Source: Eutypa lata (lineage: Eukaryota; Ascomycota; Sordariomycetes; Xylariales; Diatrypaceae). Taken from it: 64,000 bases of DNA. Shown piece after piece: positions 48,301 through 60,692 of the stretch. Positions within the stretch are counted from its first letter, which is position 1; each line of letters opens with the position of its first letter. Both the position numbers and the translations under genes were made by a program. The stretch spans positions 1,054,001-1,118,000 of the forward strand of contig JAKULF010000008.1 in the NCBI GenBank assembly GCA_022661535.1, read 5' to 3'. The notes beneath the pieces are model-generated. The model searched no databases, was not told where the DNA came from, and worked only from the letters and a program-made list of their open reading frames with translations.

Positions 48301-49339
48301 ATAAGACACTGATTGGGCCCGGAGGTAAGATATCATTTGTTTCTATTGTAGGTGTGATACTAACATCTACGTAGGTTCTACTCTCCGTGAGCTGGTGATC
48401 AAGGCTGGTGGTCCCGAAGATAGACGGCTTCAAGCTCGTACCGTCCAATTCCCTAAGCAAGATGTAGACGGCAACACTATCAAGATCGAAGGACAGCAAG
48501 ACGTGGTTGACAAGATTATCGCTAGCATCCAGTCATTTGTCTCAGAACGTGAGAGCCAGGTAACCGAGCTGCTTGACGTCCCTGTTGAGAAACACAGATC
48601 ATTGATCGGACGAGGTGGTGACGCCAAGCGTCAGCTCGAGTCCCAGTTCAAGGTTTCTATTGACATCCCTCGACAGGGTAGCGGCCAGACTGGCGTCAAA
48701 ATAGTTGGTTTGCCTGCTGATGTCGAGAAAGCGAAGGAGCATATCTCGTCCTTGATTAAAGAACAGCAAGGCGAGACGCTCCAGATTCCGCGAAAGTACC
48801 ATCATGCTATTTCAGATAATGGCCAGTTCTTCCGTAGACTTCGCAGCGACCACAAGGTCACGGTGGATCATCTTGGCCATCCTCTGCCATCTAAGCCGAA
48901 ACCATCAAACACTCGGGCTAGCGACTCTGCATTGCCTCTGATTACTGACGATGCTGATGCAGCGGCAGACGCTCATTCTTGGCAGCTAGTGGATGTTGCA
49001 TCGTCTGAGGAAGGCGATATTCCTTGGCTCCTGAAGGGTAGCCCTGAGAATATTGAGAAGGCCAAGAAGGCTATCAACGCGGCTCTTGAACAGGCCCAGA
49101 AGAACAACTCTATCGGCTACCTTATCCTTCCAGACCCTTCTACCTACCGCCACGTCATCGGCCAAGGAGGTTCCAAGGTCAACTCTATCCGTAAACAGAG
49201 TGGTTGCAAGATCAACGTTCCTCGGGACCAGGCCCGGGATGAGGCTATCGAGGTCAGCGGATCTAAGGAGGGTTGTGAAAAGGCCAAGGATCTGATTCTC
49301 GAAGCCGTCCGTGAAGGTTTGGCTGCTAGACGGGATTAG
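45306..49339 (+). CDS. SCP160: SCP160/vigilin multi-KH RNA-binding protein
   Basis: Polysome- and ER-associated RNA-binding protein. In yeast Scp160 affects translation, mRNA localisation and ploidy maintenance. Exons: 45306-45950, 46018-47303, 47357-48324 and 48375-49339, giving about 1287 residues (yeast 1222). Phases close at every junction. Seen: an acidic/Ser-rich N-terminus (EDVPDEEGS), then a chain of KH modules with GxxG loops: HIIGKQGS, LIGKAGSH, LIGAQGGQ, LIGSGGAA, LIGPGGST (made by splicing intron 3), LIGRGGDA and VIGQGGSK. Several degenerate KH units lacking a clear GxxG lie between them (for example FIAGPSNS, FIIGDRGI). This mixture of active and divergent KH domains is characteristic of vigilins. 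The ATG at 45306 has a good context (CATCATGGCT). Confidence 0.97.
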
Positions 49340-50720
49340 GAGTCCCGGAGACAGGCTAAGGCTGCAGGCAGGGTTGAAAATGTAAACCCCTGGGCGTGAA
49401 TATATAAGGGAGCGAGTGAAGAAAAATTCCAAATGGAATCAAGCATGGTCGTGCACGTTCGCAATGCATTATGAGAGGAGACAAAAAAAGGGGTCACGGT
49501 GTAATTTAGTGCTTTAGCTATCACTCCCCTCACTAGGCCTGTTCTGCTGCTATATATGTACGTACATAGGTACCATGTATGTATCTAGAGGCGATCATCT
49601 AGTTAGGTAGTGATCCATGTAAGCAGAAAGAAAAAGACTCCGAATGAATGAATGGCAGATGGTATTTGTTGCTACCTCCTAAGTTTGTCAGCCATGTATT
49701 AAAGTAGCCAGCCAGCCAGCCAGCCTTACTTATTCCTTCAGGTCCGTCTCTAGGTACGTAACTGAGAGCAGTCGGCGGGTTATGGCTAATTTGATATATA
49801 GATGCGTGGACGAGACCTCGATATATCTATTTTATTACCCGACATAGATGAACCTGATGCGTCTGAAGCTAGGTAGTTTACGATGATGGTGTGTAATCAT
49901 GGACTTTTGTATCAGTGGTTACTCGTAGTACAACGGGTTTAGGGTTATTTACAATCATGCACTTCTCTGGTGATACGTGAGTACTAAATCAGTCAAGGTG
50001 CCTACTTCAATGAGGTTAGTATTGATAGGAAGAAGTATATACACTTGTTGTCTACCCCATATGATGGATGAATGACTATAAAATATGAAGCGTAACATCT
50101 ATGTAATTAATATCTTCCACGTGAAATCACTGCCTGAACAGTTGTATTGCACATATTCACTTAATAGCATGGGGAGGACATCGAGATATGATAACACCTT
50201 GAAACGAGGAAATCCATTACCAAGTTTCATGCTACAGATTCAAGTTACTAACTACGGACCGAATTATTCATCCAGGCCCCCCTGTCAACTAACTCGTCCG
50301 CCCGTAAAAGCGAAAAATTACCAAGTACATAGTCTGTGAGAGCAGGCCAACATCGCAAAGCAAAGTAAGTGCACCGTCTTCACCTATTACAGGTACCTGT
50401 TGTTGCCCCTACTTTCCTTTTTTTCCCGTCCCGTTCCCCTCAATACCTAACCGTTGTCCATCTACGCCTGGGTATCCTCGTACAGTAGCAAAAGCAAAAA
50501 CCAACCTCTTCTCCTGTCTATATAGTCGTCAATGAACGACACCCTCATTCTTGCTACAAAGACGAAGAAAGTGCTGAGAAAATTGCCGGAAAACACTGAT
50601 CATACACATATGTACATGTCCTGAATGCGTGAGACTGAACGCAAACCAAGACATCTCCGCTAGCCAAACACTCATTAGAATACGCAAAAGTCGTACTAGT
50701 AGCATAGCGAGAAAGGATGC
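49340..50720. other. Intergenic region between convergent SCP160 and RSC9
   Basis: 3' flanks of two convergent genes. It contains an AGCC run (49707-49726), scattered TAGGTA motifs and AT-rich sequence. No coding potential is recognised. Confidence 0.55.
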
Positions 50721-53700
50721 TCATGCACGGTCATCCTGCACCAGTTGGAGCAGGGACGCGACGTAACCAGCCTATAATGGAAGTTCAGTCAGTTATCCGG
50801 GCAATGTAATAGATAGTGGATGGATGTATGCAACTGCTTACCATGTGTTTGTTTTCCGTCATGACCTCGAACAAACGAGCTAAGACCGGGCGGAATAGCT
50901 TCTCATTCCAGCCGCCGCCTTCACCCCCCATCTCGTGCTCCTTCAAGAGCTGCTCCTGCGACTCCGTCTTCACAACGTTACGGGCGATATTGCGAAGTAC
51001 TAGCACCGCGCTAAGCGGGATGCCGGCTGCGTGCTCAATGGTGGGATTCTGGTCATCCGGAGTGAGGAGAGTCTGCTCCCAGGTGAGAGACATAGTCTTC
51101 GCTGGAATGATGTACGACTTCTTCTGCCGCTTAGCTGCGGGCTCGAAAGGTTCGGGGGCAGAGCGCTTCTGCGACAAGACGTGCCCCTTGATATGGCCTG
51201 ACAGCTCCGAGAGCCTCAACTTGCTCAGGGCCAGATTTTTGAGGCAGCCTTCCCATTCGCACGATCTTAGGACCTCCTTGTTCTCGAACTTGCCATCATC
51301 TCCCGGATTGACGCCTACGTGTGTAGATAAAACATGGCGCCACATCTTCTCACTGCCAGCGAAGAGACCGTTACATTTCTTGTGCGTGACTTTGTCGGTT
51401 ATCCATTGGCATGGGGAATATTCCTCCTTAGACTCATAGTCTACGGGAGCAATGCGCGGACGAATGCCTTCTATGATGAAGCGTTGGCCCTCTCCAGGAC
51501 CTCTAATTATCTGGGCGCGAGCGCTAGAGTAAACATGGCTAACATTTCTAATAAACTCTGCTGCGTTGAGTGTACTTCTTCCCGGACCGGTTTGCGCCCC
51601 AAAAGATCTCTGGTAGGCCTGCCAAATGGCAATTTGCGTAATGTGAGAGCTACTGTCCTCCTCGAACAAGCTTTGGAGCCATTGGTAACATCTTTGAGGT
51701 TCAACAGTGTTCAGTAGCTTCTCGTGAAGGTCCTGCGGTAGAGATGCGACTTCATCATTCGCAGGCTGTGTTATTTCCCGCTCGAGGATGACGTCCACCT
51801 TAACGCGCTTAGCGCCGTGAGCCAAGAGTCTTACAAGATGTGGCACAACGCGCTCCATATCAATTGCCTTCATTAGAGACTCAACATTGGCAACGACAGC
51901 GGTGTACTGGTATAAGAAGTCAAGGCAAGCGTCCACTAGTTCCTCGTCATTAAGCAAAAGCCAGTTCATTATGCTCTGTAGAGCCCAGGTAGGGACATCT
52001 TGCAGCCTGTTTGTAGCTTCCAGGTTCATTGAGATACGGCTGATAGCTCGTAAGACAGTCAAGATAGTACCTCGGTCTGTCGAGTCGAGCTGTGCCAACA
52101 GTGTCTTGTACAAGGCATCGTCAGAATCTAGATTGAGATTAGGGGTGACTTGCTCTGCGATGTCTAGGGCGAGATGCTTGATTTCGACAAGCATCTCTAG
52201 ACGAGGGAGGTGTAAGATGATGCACAGAAGATCTCTAAGCGAGTAGATGTCGGCCATGTAAACAGCATTTTCCGGTAAGATGACCATGTTGCGAATGGTT
52301 AGGACTGCCTCTGTGATTCTGGTGAGGTGATCCGTAAACTCAGCGGGTTGCATGTGGTCTAGAACTGTCTTCCGCGAGAGCTTTGCAATACGGTCAAGGA
52401 TGTCATCTGTCCCATGGACTCCATCGAGCATCGATATGTCCCAGGCACTCGGATCTTCGGAGTACGAAACCTGCCAGTCAATGTGATAGAAGAGGTTACC
52501 AACCTCAAGGGCCTTCTCTATCAAGCCCTCAGCTAAACCAAGAAACCCTTCGAACTTGTACTTATCACCGCGCTCGTAGGATATCTTGACTAGGTGGTTG
52601 AGTGCAAAAGCTTGTTCAGAAGGGATACCGGAACGTAGGGCCTGCAGACATCGGGTGTAGATATTGGGACCGTCGTTGCCAACTGGACGAGTTAGAAAGG
52701 AGCGACATAGTATCAATAATAACATGACTTACCTCCGGGAATCGGGGGACGCGCAGAACCTTGAAGTTCAGAGATCCCAGTAGCTTGCACGCGTAGCTGA
52801 TGCTGGCGTTTCGCAAACTCAGCGGGGTTGTGTTTGGGGGTGTTGATAGGTCGTAGGGCAACAATAACTGGCTGACGAGGTTCGAAAGCCTCCGTTAGAC
52901 GAGACGCGGTCTCGGGGTTCGAGGGGGTGAAATAGCTCGACGGGCCATTAGACGGACCACGCTGCAAAGCAGCTTGTTGGGCCTGTATAAGATGGAGAGG
53001 GTTGTTGGCATTGTGATGTTGCGGCAAATGCTGTTGCTGATGCTGATGCTGGTGTTGTTGATGGTGATTGTGGCTAGCATGAGCACTGTGGTGGCCCGAG
53101 TTGGATACAGGCGTGGAATGCTGTGAAGGGGTATGTCTAGCCTGGCGACTGGGACCGGTCTCAGGCTGGAAGGGCACTCGTTGGGGAGGAGCCTCACGCA
53201 GACGGCCGGAAGCTCTATTACCAGATACTGGGGTGCTGGCCTCGGAGGGACGGTCTTCCTTAGCAGCGACATCATCGCCGGGTCGCTTAGAAGCTAGCTT
53301 GAAACTCTCAACAGTACGAGTCAAGACAGGACCATGCTTGCTTGCACAAGATTGAGCCTCGAGAACTTCTTTGGGCGGGGGTTCCTTTCCATACTGGTCC
53401 TTGATCCAAAAAGCAGCAAGATATCTGTAGAAGTCTTGCTTGAGCTGGAAGGAGAGTTGGCCCATACCCTTATTATCGTCAAAGTACATTCCCAGTTCAT
53501 TAGCTAGGACTCCCCAAGCCTTCTGTACTTTGCAGAGCTCATCGTAACCTCCCTTCTCAATGACAGCCTTGTACAATCTGAATAGGTCGACTTTGACATG
53601 GCCGTGCATAGTAGGGAGGCGGGGTTGGGGTTCAAAGGATGTACCGCGCTCCTCATGGAATTTGGCGAGCTTCTGAATGAACTCGGCGTATTCGGGAGTG

Positions 53701-53756
53701 TCGTCGATTACATGTTTAGGGCCCTCCTTCTTAGGAGTGCTACCCTTGGGGGGCAT
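50721..53756 (-). CDS. RSC9: RSC9/ARID2-like chromatin remodelling subunit
   Basis: DNA-binding subunit of the RSC (SWI/SNF-type) nucleosome remodeller, nuclear. Exons: 53756-52733, 52682-50842 and 50771-50721, giving about 971 residues. Seen: ARID domain about residues 10-120 (AEFIQKLAKFHEERG, LFRLYKAVIEKGGYDEL, KAWGVLANELGM); Ser/His/Gln-rich linker; Armadillo-like helical region about 340-660; RFX-type DNA-binding segment about 687-770 (IAIWQAYQRSF, FIRNVSHVYSSARA); then two Cys/His zinc-finger-like segments (C766, C778, H791, H796; and CEWEGC with HIKGH). ARID plus RFX plus C2H2 is the ARID2/Rsc9 order. Yeast Rsc9 is 581 residues; filamentous-fungal versions are longer. The start is the ATG at 53756 (MPPKGSTPKKEG); the frame continues upstream only with non-ATG codons. 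The last exon codes only 16 residues (AGYVASLLQLVQ). Confidence 0.93.
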
Positions 53757-54772
53757 GTTGGGTATGGGTTTGAGGACGGTGGGCAATGCCAAACTATTTA
53801 ATCGTTCAAGATTTGGAGGGTATGCTAGTTTGCAAATTGACAGAACAGTCGCGGCGAGAAGTTGTAGTCCAACTAGTTGAAAACTGAGGAAAACGTTGCC
53901 GCCAACGCAGCACGCGTTTAGGTCGTACGTACGCGGTTCTTAAGCGTGTTGCCGGCGAGATAAATTGAAGGATACGGTTTTAATGATGAATGTGTGATGT
54001 GATGGAAATCTCATCACCGAATATCTTTCAGTCGTCGACAGAGAAGATATTTCGTATGCGACGAGCCGTTGCGACGAGTTGTGGTTGTATGAGTGAACTG
54101 GAGGGATACCTACCTAGGTAGAAGATTGAAGTAATTATCGACGTGGGTATGTATTGTACCTAGTGCTAGGTACTTGTTACGGTAGGTATCTGTATGTATG
54201 AAGACTGTAACTACATGTATTGTGCAGTAGGTGTGTTAGGTGCTAACTACGAAGTACAATACATAGGAAGATAGTGGTTACCTAGCAGCCTAGGTAGGTA
54301 CGTCGATATGATTGGAGCGCAGAATCATAAACTTTGTCGACCCGCTAACTAACTAAGGCATGATCTGTAGTCAGTGGTCTGTGCTTTATGTAACATGTAA
54401 CAAACAACGTAGATTTACTTTCTGTATTTATCTACATACATGTATGTTGGTAGAGTCGACAACATTGAATATAAGGATAGGTGTGCCTTCCTCATTATGA
54501 TTTGATTTCAATTTTGATTTCAACTCTTATTATAGTAATTAGGTAGTTGCGATGGACAAACTGAAAAGCAATTCAATCCAAAAACTTAGTAGCTACAGGT
54601 AAATACCCAGGTAGTAATCCCACACATCTGTTCACCGTTGAATGATTCATTGATTTGTTCTTAACTCCTTGCTACCTTGGCCGTGTATATCCCTTGAAAT
54701 TTGGCTTTATCTCTCCTCTAGAAGATTCCCAGATGAAGTTAGTTTTATTCTAGAAGCCGCTTCAAGTTCAAG
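53757..54772. promoter_or_regulatory. Shared upstream region of divergent RSC9 and the 54.8 kb gene
   Basis: A one-kilobase divergent intergenic region with many TACCTA/TAGGTA motifs (54108-54120, 54180-54190, 54290-54303) and AT-rich patches. No TATA assignment is made. Confidence 0.4.
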
Positions 54773-56302
54773 ATGCGGCCTAGATCACGACTGTCTTCAC
54801 AGTCTGGATTGCCGTCACAGGCACCATCACAGGATGGCCAATATCCTTCCCAATCGGTATTTCCTGACAGGAGAGGTAGTTCTCAATATGCATCCGCATC
54901 CGGCTATCTTCCTCCAGACACCCGCGGCGACCCTGGTATATTTGGACCTAATTCTAGGCCGAACAGTGGACAACAGAGTACCATGTCACCAGCGGAAATA
55001 TTTGACCGTCCTCCATCACTACCCTTCCGGAAGCAAACTCCTCTTACGCTCCGTCCCAGTCCCAACGACAATCGTCCCCAATCAACACCCTCACAGTTGC
55101 AGAATACCCAGGATAACACGCCATCTATTCAACCCATTCCTTCTTGGGATCAGCGATTTCAACCTCGTCCGTCTCATCCCCATTCAGTTCACCGTCAAGC
55201 ACCTGTCAATCCAGATCCAGTCCAGAAAACGCGTTTATATCAATCCAAGGCGAGAAATGGTCAGACTCCTAATGTCAAAACCACAGCCAAGAGGACCCCA
55301 GGCCGTCTACAACAAGACGTCTCGGGAAGTATAGTAAATCCCCCTCAGCATAGAACTAGGCAGGTGAAAGGCCTAAAGCGGATGGCCGACGAACTTTCAA
55401 CACCTGTGCCAGCAAAAAGGGGTAGGGGTGCAACCGGTTCTACCGTAGCTCCACAATACATAGGCTCAAGCCAGCAACAAGCTCCGGTCACCTCAGCTGC
55501 GAATGAGTATGTGCAAGGTGATGGTCCAACGTCTCGCGAGTCTGCTGGCAGAAAATCTCGTGAAGCCCTTAGACAATTGAACCCAAACATCTCTTCTCAG
55601 CAGTATGGCCAGGATTCCCTTCCTACAGAAAGAAGCACCTGGAATTCCAACAAAGTGGGACAGCACAAGGCCACTAGGAACTCTATTATCCAACATACCA
55701 CTCAAGTAGACGACTTCTTGCACCCAGACTCCCAGAAGACAGCTAAACCTAACCTTCGCTCTCGTAAGAGCAGCCCAGGGGTCACTCATGAAACCACACC
55801 AAGCCCACCAGAGCCAGAACCACCAACACCTCACCATCGACCACGTTCTCGAGAGGAGCTTGTCGAGAACGTCGTGAATCAAAGCCAGGAGATAAGTGTC
55901 AGTCAGGAGACGAGAGCCAACCTCCAGTTTCATGGTAACATGAATAAGCAACAAAATTATGCCGATGCTGGCACACAATCGTCCAGTCTCCTAGCGCTAT
56001 CTCATCCTAATTTTAACACTCCAGACTCTCCTAAGCAGCCTCAACAGAAATCCAGTAAAGAAGCTTACGCTCGAGTAAACCATCATGCAGAGAAGATGGT
56101 GGAGCTCTGTTTGAACCCTTCGGAACCGCCGAGTTTTGGCAAACAGATGACAACTCTGAAAGGGATTGATGAGATGGCAAAGACGCAGCTTCAACCAGCG
56201 GAAGCTGCAGATATCAGATGGGACGGTATCTATGGATTGATGAGGCTGGAAAGGAGAGGACTGTTGGCATTTGAGGAACTTGAGAAATCCCTTCTCCCAT
56301 AA
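54773..56302 (+). CDS. Disordered Pro/Ser/Gln-rich protein of unknown function
   Basis: Intronless, 509 residues, from the ATG at 54773 to a TAA. I do not recognise a family. Residues 1-380 are low in hydrophobics and rich in Ser, Pro, Gln and Arg, with basic patches (KRGRGATG, SRKSSPG, LKRMADEL) that could be nuclear-localisation signals. The last 80 residues change character and look folded and helical: KEAYARVNHHAEKMVELC, GKQMTTLKGIDEMAK and YGLMRLERRGLLAFEELE. That C-terminal domain is probably the conserved functional part. The gene is divergent from RSC9. Inference only: a nuclear regulatory or scaffold protein. It is a real gene because of its length, the absence of stops, and a composition unlike the surrounding AT-rich DNA. 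Confidence 0.75.
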   Translation: MRPRSRLSSQSGLPSQAPSQDGQYPSQSVFPDRRGSSQYASASGYLPPDTRGDPGIFGPNSRPNSGQQSTMSPAEIFDRPPSLPFRKQTPLTLRPSPNDNRPQSTPSQLQNTQDNTPSIQPIPSWDQRFQPRPSHPHSVHRQAPVNPDPVQKTRLYQSKARNGQTPNVKTTAKRTPGRLQQDVSGSIVNPPQHRTRQVKGLKRMADELSTPVPAKRGRGATGSTVAPQYIGSSQQQAPVTSAANEYVQGDGPTSRESAGRKSREALRQLNPNISSQQYGQDSLPTERSTWNSNKVGQHKATRNSIIQHTTQVDDFLHPDSQKTAKPNLRSRKSSPGVTHETTPSPPEPEPPTPHHRPRSREELVENVVNQSQEISVSQETRANLQFHGNMNKQQNYADAGTQSSSLLALSHPNFNTPDSPKQPQQKSSKEAYARVNHHAEKMVELCLNPSEPPSFGKQMTTLKGIDEMAKTQLQPAEAADIRWDGIYGLMRLERRGLLAFEELEKSLLP

Positions 56303-56939
56303 GCTTATGGAGGAGTGGCCATGTGCAACGACTAGCTAGCTTAGCTTCCATGTACACGTGCAAATGGCACGAAATGTATGTAATTTTGGGAGGTGGTTTA
56401 ATAAGATAGTAGAAACCGGGGTTGTAATAATTCAGAGCTTATAATTATCCATGGCATAACTACTAAAGAATATTCACTGCAATACTACTAGAGCACTCAA
56501 CATATACTTACTGTTAATGTCTAGGCAATACGTGCAGGCTTTTCTCTTGATAACCCGCTGCCCTTCTATTCCACAGACCCTGAGCGACCCCTGCTTTCTG
56601 TGAAACAACGAAATCGCCTTTGGAACGAATGGATGAACGCAACATCACAACATCCAATAATATTTCCAAATGTATAAACAGGGAAGTGCATTAACGGATA
56701 GTGTTAAATAATTGTTTCTCGCCTAGGTAGTTAGACTGATCTGACCTGAAGACCAACAGGAGTAGACATCAATAGAGAAAAAAGAACTGAAGGGACGAGG
56801 TGCATGAGGTGATTGTTCTTTTCTTTTCTTTTCTCTTCTCTTCTTCTTCTTCTTCTTCTTTCGTTTAAGCGTGAGCAACAACACGATGAACATTAATATA
56901 TCCACCTACCTATCCTCCCCTCTGTATCTCCTTCATTTC
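56303..56939. other. Intergenic region between convergent genes
   Basis: 3' flanks of the 54.8 kb gene and of CTR86. It contains a CTTTT/CTT pyrimidine run (56816-56860) and no coding sequence. Confidence 0.6.
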
Positions 56940-59900
56940 TCAAATAAACTCATCCTCCGTCTCCTCCCCATCTTCATCGTCATCGTCCTCCTCATCCTCA
57001 TCAGCATCGCCATCGACACCACCAACACTATCATCGTCATCCTCTTCATCCTCCTCCCCCTCCTCCAGTTCATATACATGATGTCCCTCCTCCTCCTCCT
57101 CCTCCTCCTCCTCCCCCTCATCGATATCAAGACCATGATGATGATGGTGATGGTGGTGGTGATGATGATGATGATGATGAAGCCCCAACCTCTGCGCCGC
57201 CTCATCAGCAGCCGCGGCCGAGCCACCCCCCGATACCGTAAGAGCGAGGAGATCATTGACGAGCTCCTCGCTCCGGCTCCGCTGCTCGCTCACGCGCTGC
57301 TTAAGCTGCGCAATATTGCTATTGGCCGCGATTATTTCGTGGTCATCATCACCACCACCGCCGCCGTCGACGCCGCCCGCGGGTGCGCTCGCACTACGCA
57401 CTTGCACCCTAACGTCGGCATCGGCGGCCGTGCGGTTCGTCTGCGTCGACGTCGTAGCTGTCGTCGTAGTACCCGCCGTTGTGGAACCAGTAGTCGCATT
57501 ACCACCACCACTACTACCACCACCACCACCACCACTACCAGCTCGAGTCTGCGCCTGAGGCGGCGGCGGAGGAGGTGGCGGTGGCGGGCGCACAGCGGGA
57601 CCCTGGTTCGCCTGGACGAGGTTCTGGAGGAAAGCGCTCGCGTCGGGCGAGCCGTCCATGAGCCACTTGAGGCAGAGCTGGGTGCGCTCGCGACAGAAGC
57701 GGTTGTTGTCGTCGTAGAGGCAGCAGTTCAGCAGGGAGACGATGCCGTTGTTCTGCACGATCTGGAGCTGCACGGCCGGGTTCCCCGGCGACGACTGCCC
57801 CGGCGGCGGCTGCAGCAGCGCCGCTAGGATCGAGAGCACCTGCCCCTTGATCCCCGCCCAGGGGAACTCGTGCGGTGGGTCGGAGAGCGGGGGCGGAGGG
57901 GGCGGAGGCGGTGGTGGGGGAGGCGGGTGCTGGCTTGAGGATGAGGATGAGGCGGCTTGCTGCTGTTGCTGCTGCGGCGTCGAGGTGGTGGTTGAAGGTG
58001 TGGCGGGTGCCTCGGGAGCAGCAGCAGCGGCGGCGGGACGTCGGGGGCCGCCACCCCCGGCGAAGGGGAGTTTTTCGACCCCGACGTCTAGGCCGTCGAG
58101 GAGCTTGATGAGTTCGTAAACGGCCTCCCAGTCGATGAGGTGCTGGCGGAGGGGGTGGATGTCGGCGATGGTGTAGAGGAAGTCGAGGTACTGCACGAGG
58201 CCGTCCTTCGCCCGCTCCAGGTCCCAGTTGTCGACGGGGAAGTCGGCGGGGTCCAGGCGGTTCTTGCGGACCTCGCCCTGGATCTGCATCAGCGCGACGC
58301 ACTCGGGCACGATGCGGCTGCGGAAGACGCTGTAGAGGAAGTTGAGCATCTTGGCGAGGCGGGCGTCCTCGCCGGAGACCGCCTTCTCCACGTCCTCCGC
58401 CGTCTCCGTGTCGTCCGAGGGGGGTGGGCGGTAGTCCTTGGGCGGGTAGAAGGCGGTGCGCGACAGGTAGGTGATGAGGCGCAGAAGAACGGTCTGCGCC
58501 GGCGATATTATGTCTTTGGGACTGCGCAGGGCGTTCCACGTGTAGGGGATCAGCGAGTTCTCGTGGATCGCCTGGATGATTTGGCTGCTGATCTGGAAGA
58601 TCAGCGACTGCTCGTCCTTCTCCCAAACAGCGATGAATACGAGCATCTCTCTAAGTAAGTTTCGTCCGCACTCTGTGGCGAGAAAGATTTGACACCGTGT
58701 CTGCTGCAGACTCTCGCCAAACCGAGTCGGTCCGGAACCTGCGGAATCGAGTATGCATGATTTAATGATCATGTGTAATGCCTCAATCTGCTTGGGATCG
58801 AGGATATTAGGCACCTCCGTAAGAAGCCCAGTCATTGGACCTTCGCCATACGAGTCGTCGTCATCGGCATCTTCCTCATACTCATCATATTCGGGTGCGT
58901 AATTAGGAGTTGTCTGAGGTACTTGGCCATGCCATTCCGGGTTGTGCCCATCGTTGGCAGCATGTTCGACCGGTTCGTGATGATCTTCCGGCAGGTCTGC
59001 AGCCGCGTATCGTTGCATGAGGTTTGCCTCGCATTCTTTTATCCGCTCCGGAACAAAGTCGATTGGATACATGAACAAATCGTGATTACTTGGATTTGGA
59101 ATCCTTGAGCCGTCCCACCACTCATCGAGCTCATGTGATACCCGGCCATATGCTCTATCTTGCGCGTACTTATCGGGTTCTTCAGCATTCCAGGTGGACA
59201 CAACATTGGCAGCTTCATCGTAGTCCTCGGGGTTAAATGACCACATGTCAGATCGCGAGTAGCTCCAACCTAGATTTCTATTATCGGGTGACCACTTGTT
59301 CTTATGTTCCTCCTCTTGGGCCTCGAAGTATTCTTTGCAAATAGCTGCGGCGGTTGGGCACATCTTGGAATTCCGCTTCAACCAGTCCGAGATCTCGTTT
59401 CGGAGATACATGCATTTGGGTGACGGATAATCCTGTACCTGCTCGTACCGGTCTTCCGGCCCAGGGTTGCTGTCGACATCGGGTGACTCGATGAAGACGC
59501 GGAACCAGAAGGCCATCTTGTTCCTGTCATTTTTTGCAATCCAGTTATGAGCTTGCTGCAACGACGTTACCAGGACCTTTTTATCTACATATAATTAGCG
59601 ACGTGCAACTAAATATGGAAAAAGAAGAAGAAAGACTATGTCATACAGAGTTCCGTGATCTCATTCAACTTAACGCGTGATGCTTCATCCTCTGGCATCT
59701 CGCCATCGATTCCCTTGCTCGTAACATTGACGCAGAGGCAGATGGCCTCGTAAACTTCCTGATCAAAATTGACAGCAGCTGAAAGATCTTGCGGCACTTC
59801 AGGGTCAGTTGTGACGAGGAGATTACGAGCAATGTGCATTAGTTTGTTAAGCATCTGTAGGGCTTCTTTCAGAGGTACATAGTTCTTAATGATTAGAGCA

Positions 59901-60692
59901 GTGACCTCGGGCGTGGTGATATCGATGAACTTGGTGGGAACTAAGGGTTCAGACCGTACACCAAGTGACTTCTCATTCAGGTCACAGATGGCCGCACAGA
60001 CTGCGCGGCGTAACCATATCCATATCCGAAGATTCCGTGACAGGATTTCTCTGTGGTGGTGGGGTTAGTGAAGAGTCGAATTGTTATGCAACCTCAAACC
60101 TCGGCATGGTACAGAACGTACCTGACATCTTTGAAGGTGTGTGTCTTTTCGAGGGTTTTCGAAACGATGCCCATGACTTTAGAAATGGACTGCGGTCCCA
60201 TAACAGGGGATTGCATGTAATGACCTTCGAGACAGATCAAGGCCGCGCCGAAAATACGCTCTTCAATGGAATCATTTCTCCATACGTGGACCGGGTCTGT
60301 ATCCAGTCCCCCAGTTGACGCCATCGTGGCTACGGGATCTGTTATCTCAAGATTGCGATCCTTTGCCCTCTCATAAGACGCTTGGGACCGGGACACTACC
60401 GTGAATAACTGCGCAGACTTCGGGTTCGGGTACCTGCCCCACCATTCGGAGGTCAAGATGTGATGGAGGGGCTCAATAACTATGTACGCCGAAGATAAAA
60501 TTTCCCTAGCCTGTGTGTGTTTGAATCTGCTGCGTAGAGGAAGACGTTATTGATAATTTGCTGATTAAAATATCTAGAGGTACAAACCGCCAAAAAAACT
60601 GGTGATCTGCTATTAAGAACCAACTTTCATTTGAGGATGCTGTCGTATGCTTGCTTAAAAATTCATCCAAGATAGTGAGTACGAAGGTACAT
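56940..60692 (-). CDS. CTR86: CTR86/ataxin-10 domain protein, 5' end unresolved
   Basis: Homologue of yeast Ctr86 and human ataxin-10, an Armadillo-like protein. Yeast Ctr86 is essential and of poorly known function. Exons supported: 60692-60588, 60526-60122, 60050-59647 and 59584-56940. Junctions rebuild continuous text (FFWR-FKHTQAREILSSAYIV, ITELY-KKVLVTSLQQAH). At least one earlier exon with the ATG must exist, because an in-frame TGA lies just upstream; I could not place it. Seen: helical repeats throughout, then the ataxin-10 signature IVQNNGIVSLLNCCLYDDNN followed by RTQLCLKWLMDGSPDASAFLQNL. The tail (last about 230 residues) is simple: poly-Pro, Gly/Ser/Thr runs, one short heptad-like helix (IAQLKQRVSEQRSRSEELVNDL), 15 His, 9 Glu and a long Asp/Glu stretch. 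The region is much more GC-rich (57.2-58.5 kb) than its neighbours. Intron acceptor 60527 is a CAGCAG tandem site. Confidence 0.85.
57072..57182. repeat. Trinucleotide runs coding poly-Glu and poly-His in CTR86
   Basis: A CTC run (57072-57116, read as GAG/GAA Glu on the coding strand) is followed by GATGGT/GATGAT repeats (57133-57182, read as CAC/CAT His). Both lie within the last exon and keep the frame open. Confidence 0.85.

Noticed and set aside
57535..58626. 363-codon alternative minus-strand frame inside CTR86
   Set aside because: Arg/Pro/His-rich shadow of the GC-rich exon. The annotated frame carries the ataxin-10 signature.
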